64,000 bases of DNA from Cryomorpha sp963836915 (GTDB taxonomy: Bacteria > Bacteroidota > Bacteroidia > Flavobacteriales_D > Cryomorphaceae), in contig CAWILH010000002.1 of the NCBI GenBank assembly GCA_963836915.1, positions 1,984,001-2,048,000 on the forward strand, written 5' to 3'. The notes under the pieces were generated by a model. That model did not search any database and was not told the origin of the DNA. It saw nothing but the letters and a program-made list of their open reading frames with translations. How positions within the stretch are numbered: the first letter of the stretch is position 1; each line of letters opens with the position of its first letter. Position numbers and translations under genes: made by a program. Below, in pieces: positions 1 through 7,680 of this stretch.

Positions 1-722
1 TCGAATATGCTGTAAAATCATTTCAAAATGCGATGATGAGAATGCGTTATTCAAGCATTCCGGTGGTGGCGGCACCACATAATATGGCGCTGGGTGGTGG
101 CTGTGAGCTATGCCTGCACGCCGATAAAGTGGTGGCACATGCAGAGCTTTATATGGGATTAGTTGAGTTTGGCGTCGGCGTAATACCCGGCGGCGGCGGC
201 ACCAAGGAGTTTGCGCTCCGTGCTGGCGATGAGATGCGCGATGGTGATATCCGTATCAATACCTTCAGAAATCGCTTTCTTACCATCGGTCAGGCCAAGG
301 TTTCTACCTCAGCACAAGAAGCATTTACCCTTGGCTACCTAAGAGAAGGCATCGATGAAGTGGTGGTAAACCGTGATGATCAGTTGGCTTACGCCAAACA
401 ATCTGCATTGATGCTGCACCAAAAAGGATATACTAAACCAGTAAAGCGAATGGCTAAGGTGCTCGGAAAAGAAGCCCTAGGCATCGTGTACGTTGGTGCC
501 AATAGCATGCATTCGGGACATTACATTTCCGAGCATGACAAGTTGATCAGCGAAAAACTGGGTCATGTCTTGGCCGGAGGAGACCTTTCGGAAATTACCG
601 AGGTAAGTCAAGATTACTTATTGGAACTGGAACGAAAAGCATTTATCTCCCTATGCAAAGAGCGCAAAACACTGGAGCGTCTAGAGAGCATGGTCAAAAA
701 AGGGAAAGTGCTGCGGAATTAG
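1..722 (+). CDS. fadN: 3-hydroxyacyl-CoA dehydrogenase / enoyl-CoA hydratase, C-terminal part (5' end outside window)
   Basis: The reading frame is open from base 3 to a TAG at 720-722, so the gene enters from the left edge and only about 239 C-terminal residues are visible. They form an enoyl-CoA hydratase (crotonase) domain: a glycine-rich oxyanion-hole segment (MALGGGCEL) is followed by the GLVEFGVGVIPGGGG stretch with the catalytic-loop glutamate. The order hydratase, thiolase, acyl-CoA dehydrogenase matches the FadN-FadA-FadE arrangement, in which FadN carries an N-terminal 3-hydroxyacyl-CoA dehydrogenase and a C-terminal hydratase. The enzyme would hydrate enoyl-CoA and oxidise the product during beta-oxidation in the cytoplasm. 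The dehydrogenase half is inferred because it lies outside the window. About 710 bp of repeat and pseudogene DNA now separate it from fadA. Confidence 0.88.
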   Translation, partial: EYAVKSFQNAMMRMRYSSIPVVAAPHNMALGGGCELCLHADKVVAHAELYMGLVEFGVGVIPGGGGTKEFALRAGDEMRDGDIRINTFRNRFLTIGQAKVSTSAQEAFTLGYLREGIDEVVVNRDDQLAYAKQSALMLHQKGYTKPVKRMAKVLGKEALGIVYVGANSMHSGHYISEHDKLISEKLGHVLAGGDLSEITEVSQDYLLELERKAFISLCKERKTLERLESMVKKGKVLRN

Positions 723-895
723 TTTTGGGTTGGGAGTTGTGAGTTATGAGTCGTGAGTTATGAGTTGTGGGTTGTGAGTTGTGAGTTATGAGTTGCGGGT
801 TGTGGGTTGTGAGTTATGAGTTGGGAGTTTCCCGACGCTCGTAGCGAGTGCGTACGCAGGTTTCGGGACTTGCAGGTGGGTTGTGAGTTGGTTAT
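721..895. repeat. GAGTTATGAGT/GAGTTGTGAGT minisatellite array
   Basis: Short degenerate units built from GAGTTRTGAGT, GTGAGTT and GGGTTGTGAG run head to tail directly after the stop codon of the hydratase gene. The same family recurs at 30530-30840, and a short copy in opposite orientation lies at 1385-1410 beyond the neighbouring pseudogene. The array has no coding capacity. It forms the left flank of the four-helix-bundle pseudogene and separates it from fadN. Confidence 0.9.
828..872. repeat. Hairpin element embedded in the minisatellite
   Basis: Outer arms TCCCGA and TCGGGA enclose two smaller inverted repeats, CGCTCGTAGCG and GCGTACGC. This gives a branched hairpin of about 45 nt. An almost identical element lies at 30637-30680 in the second array. 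Shorter versions there (30697-30720 and 30775-30801) keep only the outer arms around a four- to five-base loop. The precise recurrence inside otherwise degenerate arrays suggests a discrete structural module. Confidence 0.7.
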
Positions 896-926
896 TAAGT
901 AAAAGTTAAAGAATGGACTTTAAACT

Positions 927-1301
927 ATGAAAAACTATAGAGAGCTTACCGTTTGGTCGGAGTCGGTTGATTTGGCCGTCACGGTTTATAAAATTGTTAA
1001 GCAATTTCGCAAGGAAGAATTGTACGGCTTGACGGATCAAATCAAAAGATCGGCTGTATCAATTGCCAGCAATATTTCAGAAGGTGCTGGACGAAATGGC
1101 CAGCGTGATTTTACGACTTTCTGGGGATAGTTCGAGGGCTCGTCTGTGAACTCAGCACCCAACTTGAAATAGCCCATCGAATAGGCTTTCTGAGTAAGAA
1201 GGCTCAAAACCGATCTTCAAGACGCGATTGAATATATCCAGAAAATGATTTATAAACTGCAAGCAGCGATAAAAGAGACCTTCCCTAATAAGAGTATTTA
1301 A
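927..1301 (+). pseudogene. Four-helix-bundle protein (23S rRNA intervening-sequence protein type), frameshifted
   Basis: The first 67 codons encode a typical four-helix-bundle start (MKNYRELTVW..., then IKRSAVSIASNISEGAGR and NGQRDF), and then a TAG at 1128-1130 stops the frame. The family sequence continues at once in another frame from about 1121 (FLGIVRGLVCELSTQLEIAHRIGFLSKKA). After a second shift near 1205 it resumes as DLQDAIEYIQKMIYKLQ and ends at TAA 1299-1301. Read across both shifts, the product has the family's usual length of about 120 residues. Proteins of this family occur within 23S rRNA intervening sequences and as free-standing genes, and they resemble the accessory protein bAvd of diversity-generating retroelements. 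No reverse transcriptase or rRNA is nearby. Both shifts look like decay, though I cannot exclude sequencing error. Confidence 0.85.
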
Positions 1302-1384
1302 AGATGAGATTCATTGAATCACGGTGAGAACCAGTAATTTTAAATAAGGTGGCGCCCTACACAAACTATTAACCACTAACTGAA

Positions 1385-1410
1385 AACTCATAACTCATAA
1401 CTCATAACTT
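1385..1410. repeat. Short minisatellite in inverted orientation
   Basis: Three consecutive AACTCATA units are the reverse complement of the TATGAGTT words in the array at 721-895. They lie just upstream of the thiolase start. The four-helix-bundle pseudogene is therefore bracketed by inverted copies of one repeat family, as in a terminal-inverted-repeat layout, though the copies are very unequal in length. Confidence 0.8.
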
Positions 1411-1431
1411 AAACCAAAAACAAAAAAAAAA

Positions 1432-2607
1432 ATGAACGCATATATAGTATCAGCATACAGAACAGCAGTTGGAAAAGCACCACGCGGAGTATTCCGCTTT
1501 ACGCGTCCAGATGATCTTGGGGCGACGGTGATCAAAAAAATCATAGCCGACAATCCGAATTTGGATGTAAATCTGATCGAGGATGTGATCGTGGGCAATG
1601 CTACACCCGAAGCAGAACAAGGACTGAACATAGGCCGGATGATCTCGCTCATGGGGCTCGATACGGAGAAGGTGCCCGGCATGACGGTAAATCGGTATTG
1701 CTCTTCGGGACTAGAAACCATAGCCATCGCTTCCGCAAAAATACATTCAGGTATGTGCGATTGTATCATTGCCGGTGGGGTCGAGTGCATGTCGCCCATC
1801 CCATTTGGCGGGTGGCGTCTGGTACCAAATGCGCGCGTGGCACACGAGAATACGGATTGGTACTGGGGTATGGGGCTCACCGCCGAGGCTGTTGCCAAAG
1901 AGTACAAGGTATCGCGCGACGATCAGGATGCTTTTGCCATGGAGTCAAACCACCGCGCTGTAGCTGCTATCGATGCAGGAAAATTTAAGGATGATATCGT
2001 GCCCGTTGAAGTAGAAGAAGTATTCTTAAGAGATGGTAAGCGGAGTACGCAAACCCATACGGTAGACACTGATGAAGGGCCACGCCGTGGCACCAATATG
2101 GAAGCACTTGGCAGGCTTCGACCTGTTTTTGATGCCAAAGGATCGGTCACCGCCGGAAATGCTTCTCAAACATCAGATGGAGCGGCCTTTACGCTGATCG
2201 TATCTGAGAAGTTTTTGAAAGAGCATAATCTTACCCCAATAGCTCAACTAAAGAGCTATCATGTCGCGGCATTAGAGCCGCGAATCATGGGTGTCGGCCC
2301 TATCTACGCCATTCCACCAGCCATCAAAAAAGCCGGATTGAAATTAGAAGATATCGAGCTGTTTGAATTAAATGAAGCTTTTGCTTCGCAGTCGCTCGCT
2401 GTAATACGAGAGCTGGGGCTTGATAAAGATATTGTGAATGTGAATGGTGGAGCCATCGCATTGGGCCACCCCCTTGGGTGCACCGGTGCGAAGCTAAGTG
2501 TACAACTATTCAATGAGATGCGCCGTAGAAACAATAAGTACGGAGTAGTTACTATGTGTGTAGGAACCGGCCAAGGCGCCGCGGGGGTTTTTGAATTATT
2601 GAATTAA
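1432..2607 (+). CDS. fadA: Acetyl-CoA acyltransferase (3-ketoacyl-CoA thiolase)
   Basis: This 391-residue protein has the length and motifs of thiolase family II enzymes. The nucleophilic cysteine is Cys90 in NRYCSSGLE. The C-terminal half has NGGAIALGHPLGCTGAK, which supplies the active-site histidine, and CVGTGQGAAG, which supplies the second catalytic cysteine. It would cleave 3-ketoacyl-CoA with CoA to give acetyl-CoA and a shortened acyl-CoA. The ATG at 1432 follows an A-rich stretch, as is usual for Bacteroidota initiation sites. The gene lies 19 bp upstream of fadE in the same orientation and belongs to the same beta-oxidation operon. Its separation from fadN by repeat DNA is unusual, because these genes are normally contiguous. 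Confidence 0.95.
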   Translation: MNAYIVSAYRTAVGKAPRGVFRFTRPDDLGATVIKKIIADNPNLDVNLIEDVIVGNATPEAEQGLNIGRMISLMGLDTEKVPGMTVNRYCSSGLETIAIASAKIHSGMCDCIIAGGVECMSPIPFGGWRLVPNARVAHENTDWYWGMGLTAEAVAKEYKVSRDDQDAFAMESNHRAVAAIDAGKFKDDIVPVEVEEVFLRDGKRSTQTHTVDTDEGPRRGTNMEALGRLRPVFDAKGSVTAGNASQTSDGAAFTLIVSEKFLKEHNLTPIAQLKSYHVAALEPRIMGVGPIYAIPPAIKKAGLKLEDIELFELNEAFASQSLAVIRELGLDKDIVNVNGGAIALGHPLGCTGAKLSVQLFNEMRRRNNKYGVVTMCVGTGQGAAGVFELLN

Positions 2608-2626
2608 AGCAAAAAAAATTAAGATT

Positions 2627-4417
2627 ATGGAAGCTGTAAAAGAAAAGAAAGCCATCAAAGGTGGAGAATTTTTAATCCGGGAGACCGAACCTAATGAAGT
2701 GTTCATTCCCGAAGAGTGGAGCGAAGAGCATAAAATGATCGCAGAGATGTGCATCAACTTTCTAAAAGCCGAAATCTATCCCAACTTAGATCGAATGGAT
2801 AGCATGGAAGAAGGATTTATGGAAAATGCCATGATGAAAGCCGGAGAGCTGGGGATGCTTGGCGTAACGATACCCGAAGAGTACGGCGGTCTGGGGCTTG
2901 ACTTTAAGTCGAGCATGCTCGCTGCCGAAGCATTGGGCGGCGGACATGCCTTCTCGGTGGCCTACGGGGCACATACTGGGATCGGCACCCTACCCATCCT
3001 TTATTACGGGAGCGAAGACCAAAAGCAAAAGTACATCCCAAAACTTGCTACCGGCGAGTGGAAAGCGTGCTATTGCCTTACGGAGCCGAGCTCAGGATCT
3101 GATGCCAACTCTGGCAAGAGCCGGGCCAAGCTCACCGAAGATGGGAAGCATTACGTGATCAACGGTCAGAAAATGTGGATTACCAACTCTGGCTTTGCAG
3201 ATGTATTTATCGTCTTCGCAAAAATCGATGATGATAAAAACCTGAGCGCTTTTATCGTAGAAAAAGATATGGGTGGGATAACCCTGAATCCCGAAGAGAA
3301 AAAAATGGGAATCAAGGGAAGCTCGACTCGACAAGTATTTTTCAACGACTGCAAGGTGCCCGTTGAAAATATGCTCAATGAGCGCGGAATGGGTTTTAAA
3401 ATCGCACTCAACATATTGAATATCGGTCGTATAAAATTGGCCGGTGGTGTTTTGGGCGGAATGAAAGACAGTATTTTCCACTCTGTAAAATACGCCAATG
3501 AGCGCAATCAATTTGGTCGTCCGATTGCAAAATATGGTGCAATACGGCATAAATTGGCAGAGATGGCCATCCGATCTTATGTATTGGAATCGGCTTGCTA
3601 CCGAATTTCACAGAATATACAAGATGCCATAACGAGCCTAGAAGCCGACGGAATGAGCAAAAACGATGCATTTCTAAAGGGCATTGAAGAATATGCCGCC
3701 GAATGTGCCATGATGAAAGTATTTGGGTCTGAAGGACTCGACTTCGTAGCCGATGAAGCTGTGCAGGTATACGGTGGGATGGGCTACTCGGCCGAGACCC
3801 GCGTAGAACGTGGCTACCGCGATGCACGGATCAATCGAATTTTTGAAGGAACCAATGAGATCAATCGGATGCTCACTGTAGACATGCTTTTGAAAAAAGC
3901 AATGAAGGGAGAGCTCGATCTGATGGGGCCTGCTATGAAAGTAGCCAATGAATTGATGTCCATACCAGAGTCAAGCGATGATTCCGGAGCATTTGCCGCA
4001 GAGCGAAAACTGGTAGAAAACTTCAAGAAGATAGTGCTCATGGTGGCCGGTGCTGCCGCACAAAAATTAGCTCAGACCCTATCAAAAGAGCAGGAGATAC
4101 TCATGAACATTGCAGACCTTGCTATCTGGACCTACGCTTCAGAATCGGCATTGCTCCGCACCATGAAAATCATAGAAATGAAAGGTGAAGAAGCGGCGGC
4201 AGATCAAGTTGCCATGACCAAAACATGGCTTTATGATACCGCCGACCGAATGAACAAGGCAGCCAAAGATGCCATTAATTCTTTTGTAGAAGGAGACGAG
4301 CAGCGCATGATGCTAATGGGCTTGAAGCGATTCACGAAATATGAAAACTTCAATACCAAAGATGCCCGCCAGCAAGTAGCCCAGACGCTCATTAATGAAG
4401 GGAACTACTGCTATTAA
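2627..4417 (+). CDS. fadE: Acyl-CoA dehydrogenase, long FadE type
   Basis: The 596-residue product is an acyl-CoA dehydrogenase with the extra C-terminal helical domain of Bacillus FadE-type enzymes, which are also near 594 residues. Visible family features are CYCLTEPSSGSDA and MWITNSG in the FAD-binding middle domain, and AVQVYGGMGYSAE with RIFEGTNEINR in the C-terminal helical domain. It would catalyse the first, FAD-dependent dehydrogenation of acyl-CoA and pass electrons to electron-transfer flavoprotein. It follows fadA by 19 bp. A hairpin terminator lies just after its stop, making it the last gene of the operon. Confidence 0.95.
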   Translation: MEAVKEKKAIKGGEFLIRETEPNEVFIPEEWSEEHKMIAEMCINFLKAEIYPNLDRMDSMEEGFMENAMMKAGELGMLGVTIPEEYGGLGLDFKSSMLAAEALGGGHAFSVAYGAHTGIGTLPILYYGSEDQKQKYIPKLATGEWKACYCLTEPSSGSDANSGKSRAKLTEDGKHYVINGQKMWITNSGFADVFIVFAKIDDDKNLSAFIVEKDMGGITLNPEEKKMGIKGSSTRQVFFNDCKVPVENMLNERGMGFKIALNILNIGRIKLAGGVLGGMKDSIFHSVKYANERNQFGRPIAKYGAIRHKLAEMAIRSYVLESACYRISQNIQDAITSLEADGMSKNDAFLKGIEEYAAECAMMKVFGSEGLDFVADEAVQVYGGMGYSAETRVERGYRDARINRIFEGTNEINRMLTVDMLLKKAMKGELDLMGPAMKVANELMSIPESSDDSGAFAAERKLVENFKKIVLMVAGAAAQKLAQTLSKEQEILMNIADLAIWTYASESALLRTMKIIEMKGEEAAADQVAMTKTWLYDTADRMNKAAKDAINSFVEGDEQRMMLMGLKRFTKYENFNTKDARQQVAQTLINEGNYCY

Positions 4418-4440
4418 GCAGAGTCAGATATAATTTATTG

Positions 4441-4475
4441 GCCTCGTCAATTGAATTGGCGGGGCTTTATTTTTT
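4441..4475 (+). terminator. Rho-independent terminator of the fad operon
   Basis: Arms GCCTCGTCAA and TTGGCGGGGC pair over ten positions, using G-U pairs at the mismatches. They enclose a five-base loop and are followed by a T-rich tract (TTTATTTTTT). The structure begins about 25 bases after the fadE stop and precedes the toxin-antitoxin promoter region. Confidence 0.8.
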
Positions 4476-4489
4476 AACAAAAGCACATT

Positions 4490-4508
4490 TGTCGTAAATT
4501 TAACGACA
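4490..4508. promoter_or_regulatory. Palindromic operator candidate upstream of the Xre antitoxin gene
   Basis: TGTCGT and ACGACA are perfect inverted half-sites separated by seven A/T bases. They lie 31 bases upstream of the antitoxin start and just upstream of the -7 element. Xre-type antitoxins commonly repress their own operon, so this is a plausible autoregulatory site. That function is inferred. Confidence 0.5.
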
Positions 4509-4515
4509 AGATGCG

Positions 4516-4523
4516 TATATTTG
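4516..4523 (+). promoter_or_regulatory. Bacteroidota -7 promoter element (TATATTTG)
   Basis: TATATTTG matches the TAnnTTTG consensus and lies 15 bases upstream of the antitoxin start. A TTTG at 4488-4491 could serve as the -33 element, although its spacing is slightly long. Confidence 0.5.
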
Positions 4524-4538
4524 TAGAATAATTTCAAA

Positions 4539-4970
4539 ATGAAAAATCAAAACCTAGCATCAGAGCCCGTGGCCGTTTACCATTCACTGATGTCCAATGA
4601 TCTCACTTCATTTATTCAACGGGTACGCCAGGGCATAAGCTTTCCGGTTTTTTCGTATATCGTCGGCCTTATGTCATTTACATGGGCCGAGTGGGCATCG
4701 ATTCTTCATCTTTCCGATCGCTCCATGCAGCGCTACAAAAAAGAACAAAAGAGCTTCGATGCCCTCCAGTCCGAAAAAATCATCGAGATAAGCCTGCTCC
4801 AAAAGCAAGGGGTAGAAGTATTCGGCTCCGCCCCAAAATTTAATTCATGGCTTTCTACGCCCTTGGTATCCTTGGGCTCCAAAAGTCCCAAGTCATTTTT
4901 AGACAGTTCATTCGGTATTCAGCTCGTAAGCGATGAGCTCGGCCGCATAGCCCATGGCGTAATGGCATGA
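4539..4970 (+). CDS. Xre/ParS-type antitoxin (toxin-binding domain)
   Basis: The 143-residue protein has a central helix-turn-helix region (about residues 50-75, SFTWAEWASILHLSDRSMQRY). Its C-terminal segment (SPKSFLDSSFGIQLVSDELGRIAHGVMA) matches the antitoxin/toxin-binding domain formerly called DUF2384. Members bind and neutralise RES-domain toxins and repress the operon. The stop codon overlaps the start of the RES gene by four bases (ATGA), so the two are translationally coupled with the antitoxin first, the usual order. A terminator upstream isolates the pair from the fad operon, and a palindrome with a -7 box lies in its leader. Two consecutive family hallmarks and the partner gene make the identification firm. 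Confidence 0.93.
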   Translation: MKNQNLASEPVAVYHSLMSNDLTSFIQRVRQGISFPVFSYIVGLMSFTWAEWASILHLSDRSMQRYKKEQKSFDALQSEKIIEISLLQKQGVEVFGSAPKFNSWLSTPLVSLGSKSPKSFLDSSFGIQLVSDELGRIAHGVMA

Positions 4971-5422
4971 AGGTATACCGCCTTGCAAAGGCCGCCCACG
5001 CAAATGATCTTTCTGGACGGGGCGCGGAGCTTTACGGCGGCAGGTGGAATAGCCGCGGCACTGCCATTCTATATACTTCCCAATCCAGATCGCTCTGCTG
5101 CGTAGAAATTGCCGTTCGAACTCCTTTGGGAAATATCCCGCTTGATTATAGACTGATAAGCCTTGATATTCCCGATACTTCCATAGAAGAAATAAAAGCC
5201 GGAGCGCTGAACGAAGGATGGAGGAGCGCTCCACATGGAATGGAAACAGAGAAAATCGGAAATAAATTTATCGCAGGCGGTAAAAGCCTTATTCTCAAAG
5301 TTCCTTCGGCAGTGGTAGATGGAGATTTCAACTTCTTGTTGAACCCTTCTCATCCCAAATTCAAGGAAGTCAAAATCAACACGATCGAAAATTTCGACTT
5401 CGACCGGCGGCTCTTCGAGTGA
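4967..5422 (+). CDS. RES-domain toxin (NAD+-degrading type)
   Basis: The 151-residue product is a full-length RES-domain protein. The residues that name and define the family are visible: Arg26 in YGGRWNSRG, Tyr36 in ILYTS, Glu47 in CCVEIAVRT, and Ser128 in the C-terminal NPSHPKF motif. Characterised RES toxins consume cellular NAD+, which halts growth, and are neutralised by the cognate Xre antitoxin encoded immediately upstream. The start overlaps the antitoxin stop by four bases. The gene ends three bases before the convergent serine-hydrolase gene. No frameshift or lost catalytic residue is seen, so it is probably active. Confidence 0.93.
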   Translation: MKVYRLAKAAHANDLSGRGAELYGGRWNSRGTAILYTSQSRSLCCVEIAVRTPLGNIPLDYRLISLDIPDTSIEEIKAGALNEGWRSAPHGMETEKIGNKFIAGGKSLILKVPSAVVDGDFNFLLNPSHPKFKEVKINTIENFDFDRRLFE

Positions 5423-5425
5423 TTT

Positions 5426-6754
5426 CTATTCGCGGGAAGCGGCCGCAACAATTCCACCGATGATCTCATTAAAATCGAAGTCTTCCTTATCATAGGTGAC
5501 CCCTATACGAACCACCACGACCTTTTCTTCGGGATGTATGGAGACTTGCTGCCCTTGAAACCCGCCCATCCAATAAGCTGATTTTGAATAGTTTGGAAAT
5601 CTGTCCGCTTGATTTAACCAGAACTGACCGCCGTATCCACCGTCGCTTGCAAGAGCCGCTTCTCGCACAAAATCTACCCAAGTGGTATCGATGATTTGCT
5701 GTCCATTCCAATTGCCCTGATTGAGGTATAGCTGCCCTAGCTTTGCCCAGTCGCGACCGGTGGCGTAGCTATACGAAGAACCCACAAAGTGCCCTGAGCC
5801 ATCGGTTTCGAGCAAGAATGACTTGAGCCCTAATGGAGCAAATAAACGTTCGTACGGAAACTGCCAATAATCAGCCTTGCTCTCGAAGGCATCACTCAAG
5901 CTCATGGCAATAATATTGGTGGTACCGGAAGAATAATTCCACGTAGCCCCGGGATCGGACTCGGCCGGCACCGAGGCCGCGTAGGCGCCCATGGCACCCT
6001 TGGTATAGAGCATTTTTGTGATCTTCGAGTCGCGGCCATAATCTTCGGCCCATTTTAATCCAGATACCATATTGAGCATGGCACGAAGGGTGATTTTATC
6101 GCGCTCATCTTTCTCCCAGCCATCTATTGGCATTTTATCGTCAAGCTTCCAATATCCATCTTTTGCCAGTATGCCAGCGAGGGTAGCTGTAATGCTCTTG
6201 GTCATGCTCCATCCCAATAGCGGCATGTCTTTATGGATGCCTTTTCCATAGGCTTCCGCCAAAAGCTTACCATCCTTGAGCACCACAATGGCCCGCGTCT
6301 GTTTTGAATCTTCACCGTCCGCATCAAATGCCTTCGAAATAGCGGCCTGCATAGCTTCCGAACCTTTTACCCGCTGCGCTGAAAAATTGGATTCAGCAAA
6401 ATCGATATTTGAGAGCCCGTTCAACTGGGCAGCAATTTCTTCTTCTCGAAAGTCATTGTTTAGGACACATCCCAGCCCTTCACGGAATACTGCCACTTTT
6501 GGAAACATCCCCAATACATTCGAATAAACCTTCTTTGCATCCGTATCGACCCTATTGGATGCAATGCCCAATATGGTAAAATTCAACTCTACCGATTCAG
6601 CGGTAGCTTGATCTAAACCCGATACGAACACGCAAGAGCACAGCACTTTGGCATTGTAGCCAGCGACTATTTCGAGCTTCGGATAGAGAAAGAAATAGAA
6701 AGCGATAGAAAGCACTGCAATTAGGGAAAACACCCATAAAACTGTCTTTTTCAT
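5426..6754 (-). CDS. Serine hydrolase, beta-lactamase class C family
   Basis: The 442-residue protein begins with an uncleaved-looking signal anchor (about residues 4-24) and would face the periplasm. Its catalytic domain has the SxxK motif (Ser183-Met-Thr-Lys186 in GWSMTKS) and a YSSGTTN motif with Tyr274. These are as in 6-aminohexanoate-oligomer hydrolases and class C esterases rather than true penicillinases. A C-terminal GGQFWLN and MGGFQGQ region resembles the third active-site strand. Substrate cannot be told from sequence. I take the ATG at 6754 as the start; a TTG one codon earlier would only add one residue. It is convergent with the RES toxin gene, with a gap of three bases. Confidence 0.88.
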   Translation of the reverse strand: MKKTVLWVFSLIAVLSIAFYFFLYPKLEIVAGYNAKVLCSCVFVSGLDQATAESVELNFTILGIASNRVDTDAKKVYSNVLGMFPKVAVFREGLGCVLNNDFREEEIAAQLNGLSNIDFAESNFSAQRVKGSEAMQAAISKAFDADGEDSKQTRAIVVLKDGKLLAEAYGKGIHKDMPLLGWSMTKSITATLAGILAKDGYWKLDDKMPIDGWEKDERDKITLRAMLNMVSGLKWAEDYGRDSKITKMLYTKGAMGAYAASVPAESDPGATWNYSSGTTNIIAMSLSDAFESKADYWQFPYERLFAPLGLKSFLLETDGSGHFVGSSYSYATGRDWAKLGQLYLNQGNWNGQQIIDTTWVDFVREAALASDGGYGGQFWLNQADRFPNYSKSAYWMGGFQGQQVSIHPEEKVVVVRIGVTYDKEDFDFNEIIGGIVAAASRE

Positions 6755-6876
6755 CAAAAAGGATTAAAGCTTTTTAGCTTTGCAAAGATTTAATTATTTA
6801 GAGAACTGAGAGCGGCAAATGTCTATTTCAACATTTTAACCAAAATCGCGTACTATTTAGTCAGAATCAGAAAGAT

Positions 6877-7680
6877 ATGAAGACAGCTTTTATATACAGT
6901 ATTGTCAAGCGATGGGCCTTTGTGTTAGCCGTGCTTTTGATCATCGTCATGAATTTTCTCTCCAATGCCATTCCTTTTGGCGGCAACACGATGGCAGAGA
7001 TCAGCAATAAGTACCAGACCTTAATAACACCTGCCGGATACGCCTTTGCGATATGGGGGCTGATCTACCTTACGCTGGCGGTATTTGCTTTTTTTCAGCT
7101 CACCAAGGGAAAGGAAGTGCGATTTTACAAATTGGTCTGGCCGTATTTTTTGGTTAATGCGGTGGCCAATGTGCTATGGCTGCTAGCCTTTCAGAACGAG
7201 CATATCGGTTTTTCGGTCTTGATCATGGCCATTATTTTAGCTACTTTGATTGCTATCTTCCGTTTGTTTTACAGGCTACAGCGATCTCTTGGCACCACCC
7301 GCAGGTATTTTTTTCAAGTGCCGTTCAGTATGTATTTTGGATGGATCTGTGTAGCTTCTATTGTGAATGTAGCGGCCTATTTAAAATCTATTTCTCTCCC
7401 AGCGCTAGAAAATATAGAGCCTCTATTGGCGATGGTAATGATCATTATAGCCGCGGTTTTGGGGCTTACCGTATTGATCGCCAAAAAAGACTACGTCTTT
7501 GCTCTTACCGTGGTATGGGCGCTTTTCGGAATTTGGATCGGCCAGCAAGATACCGCCATCGTTATGAACACTGCAAAGTTTAGTGCTTTCGCCGTTCTGG
7601 CCACGTGCGGGATCCAATTTTTGGCCGATCGCATCAAGGTGTCCAATTACGGTGGCAAGGCAATTTCTCAAACGAGATAG
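6877..7680 (+). CDS. TspO/MBR-like tryptophan-rich sensory membrane protein
   Basis: The 267-residue product is almost entirely hydrophobic, with about eight predicted membrane spans. Its second segment (TPAGYAFAIWGLIYLTL) is the hallmark of the extended TspO-like proteins common in Bacteroidota, and other spans are rich in Trp (NVLWLLAF, WALFGIWIGQ). Classic TspO proteins bind porphyrins and tetrapyrroles. This family is longer and its ligand is unknown to me, so the name describes homology only. It starts with ATG 120 bp after the divergent serine-hydrolase gene. Its last 13 bases overlap the end of the convergent waaA gene. Confidence 0.72.
   Translation: MKTAFIYSIVKRWAFVLAVLLIIVMNFLSNAIPFGGNTMAEISNKYQTLITPAGYAFAIWGLIYLTLAVFAFFQLTKGKEVRFYKLVWPYFLVNAVANVLWLLAFQNEHIGFSVLIMAIILATLIAIFRLFYRLQRSLGTTRRYFFQVPFSMYFGWICVASIVNVAAYLKSISLPALENIEPLLAMVMIIIAAVLGLTVLIAKKDYVFALTVVWALFGIWIGQQDTAIVMNTAKFSAFAVLATCGIQFLADRIKVSNYGGKAISQTR

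Noticed and set aside
927..1301. Diversity-generating retroelement (because of the bAvd-like protein)
   Set aside because: No reverse transcriptase, template repeat/variable repeat pair or target gene was found near either four-helix-bundle gene.
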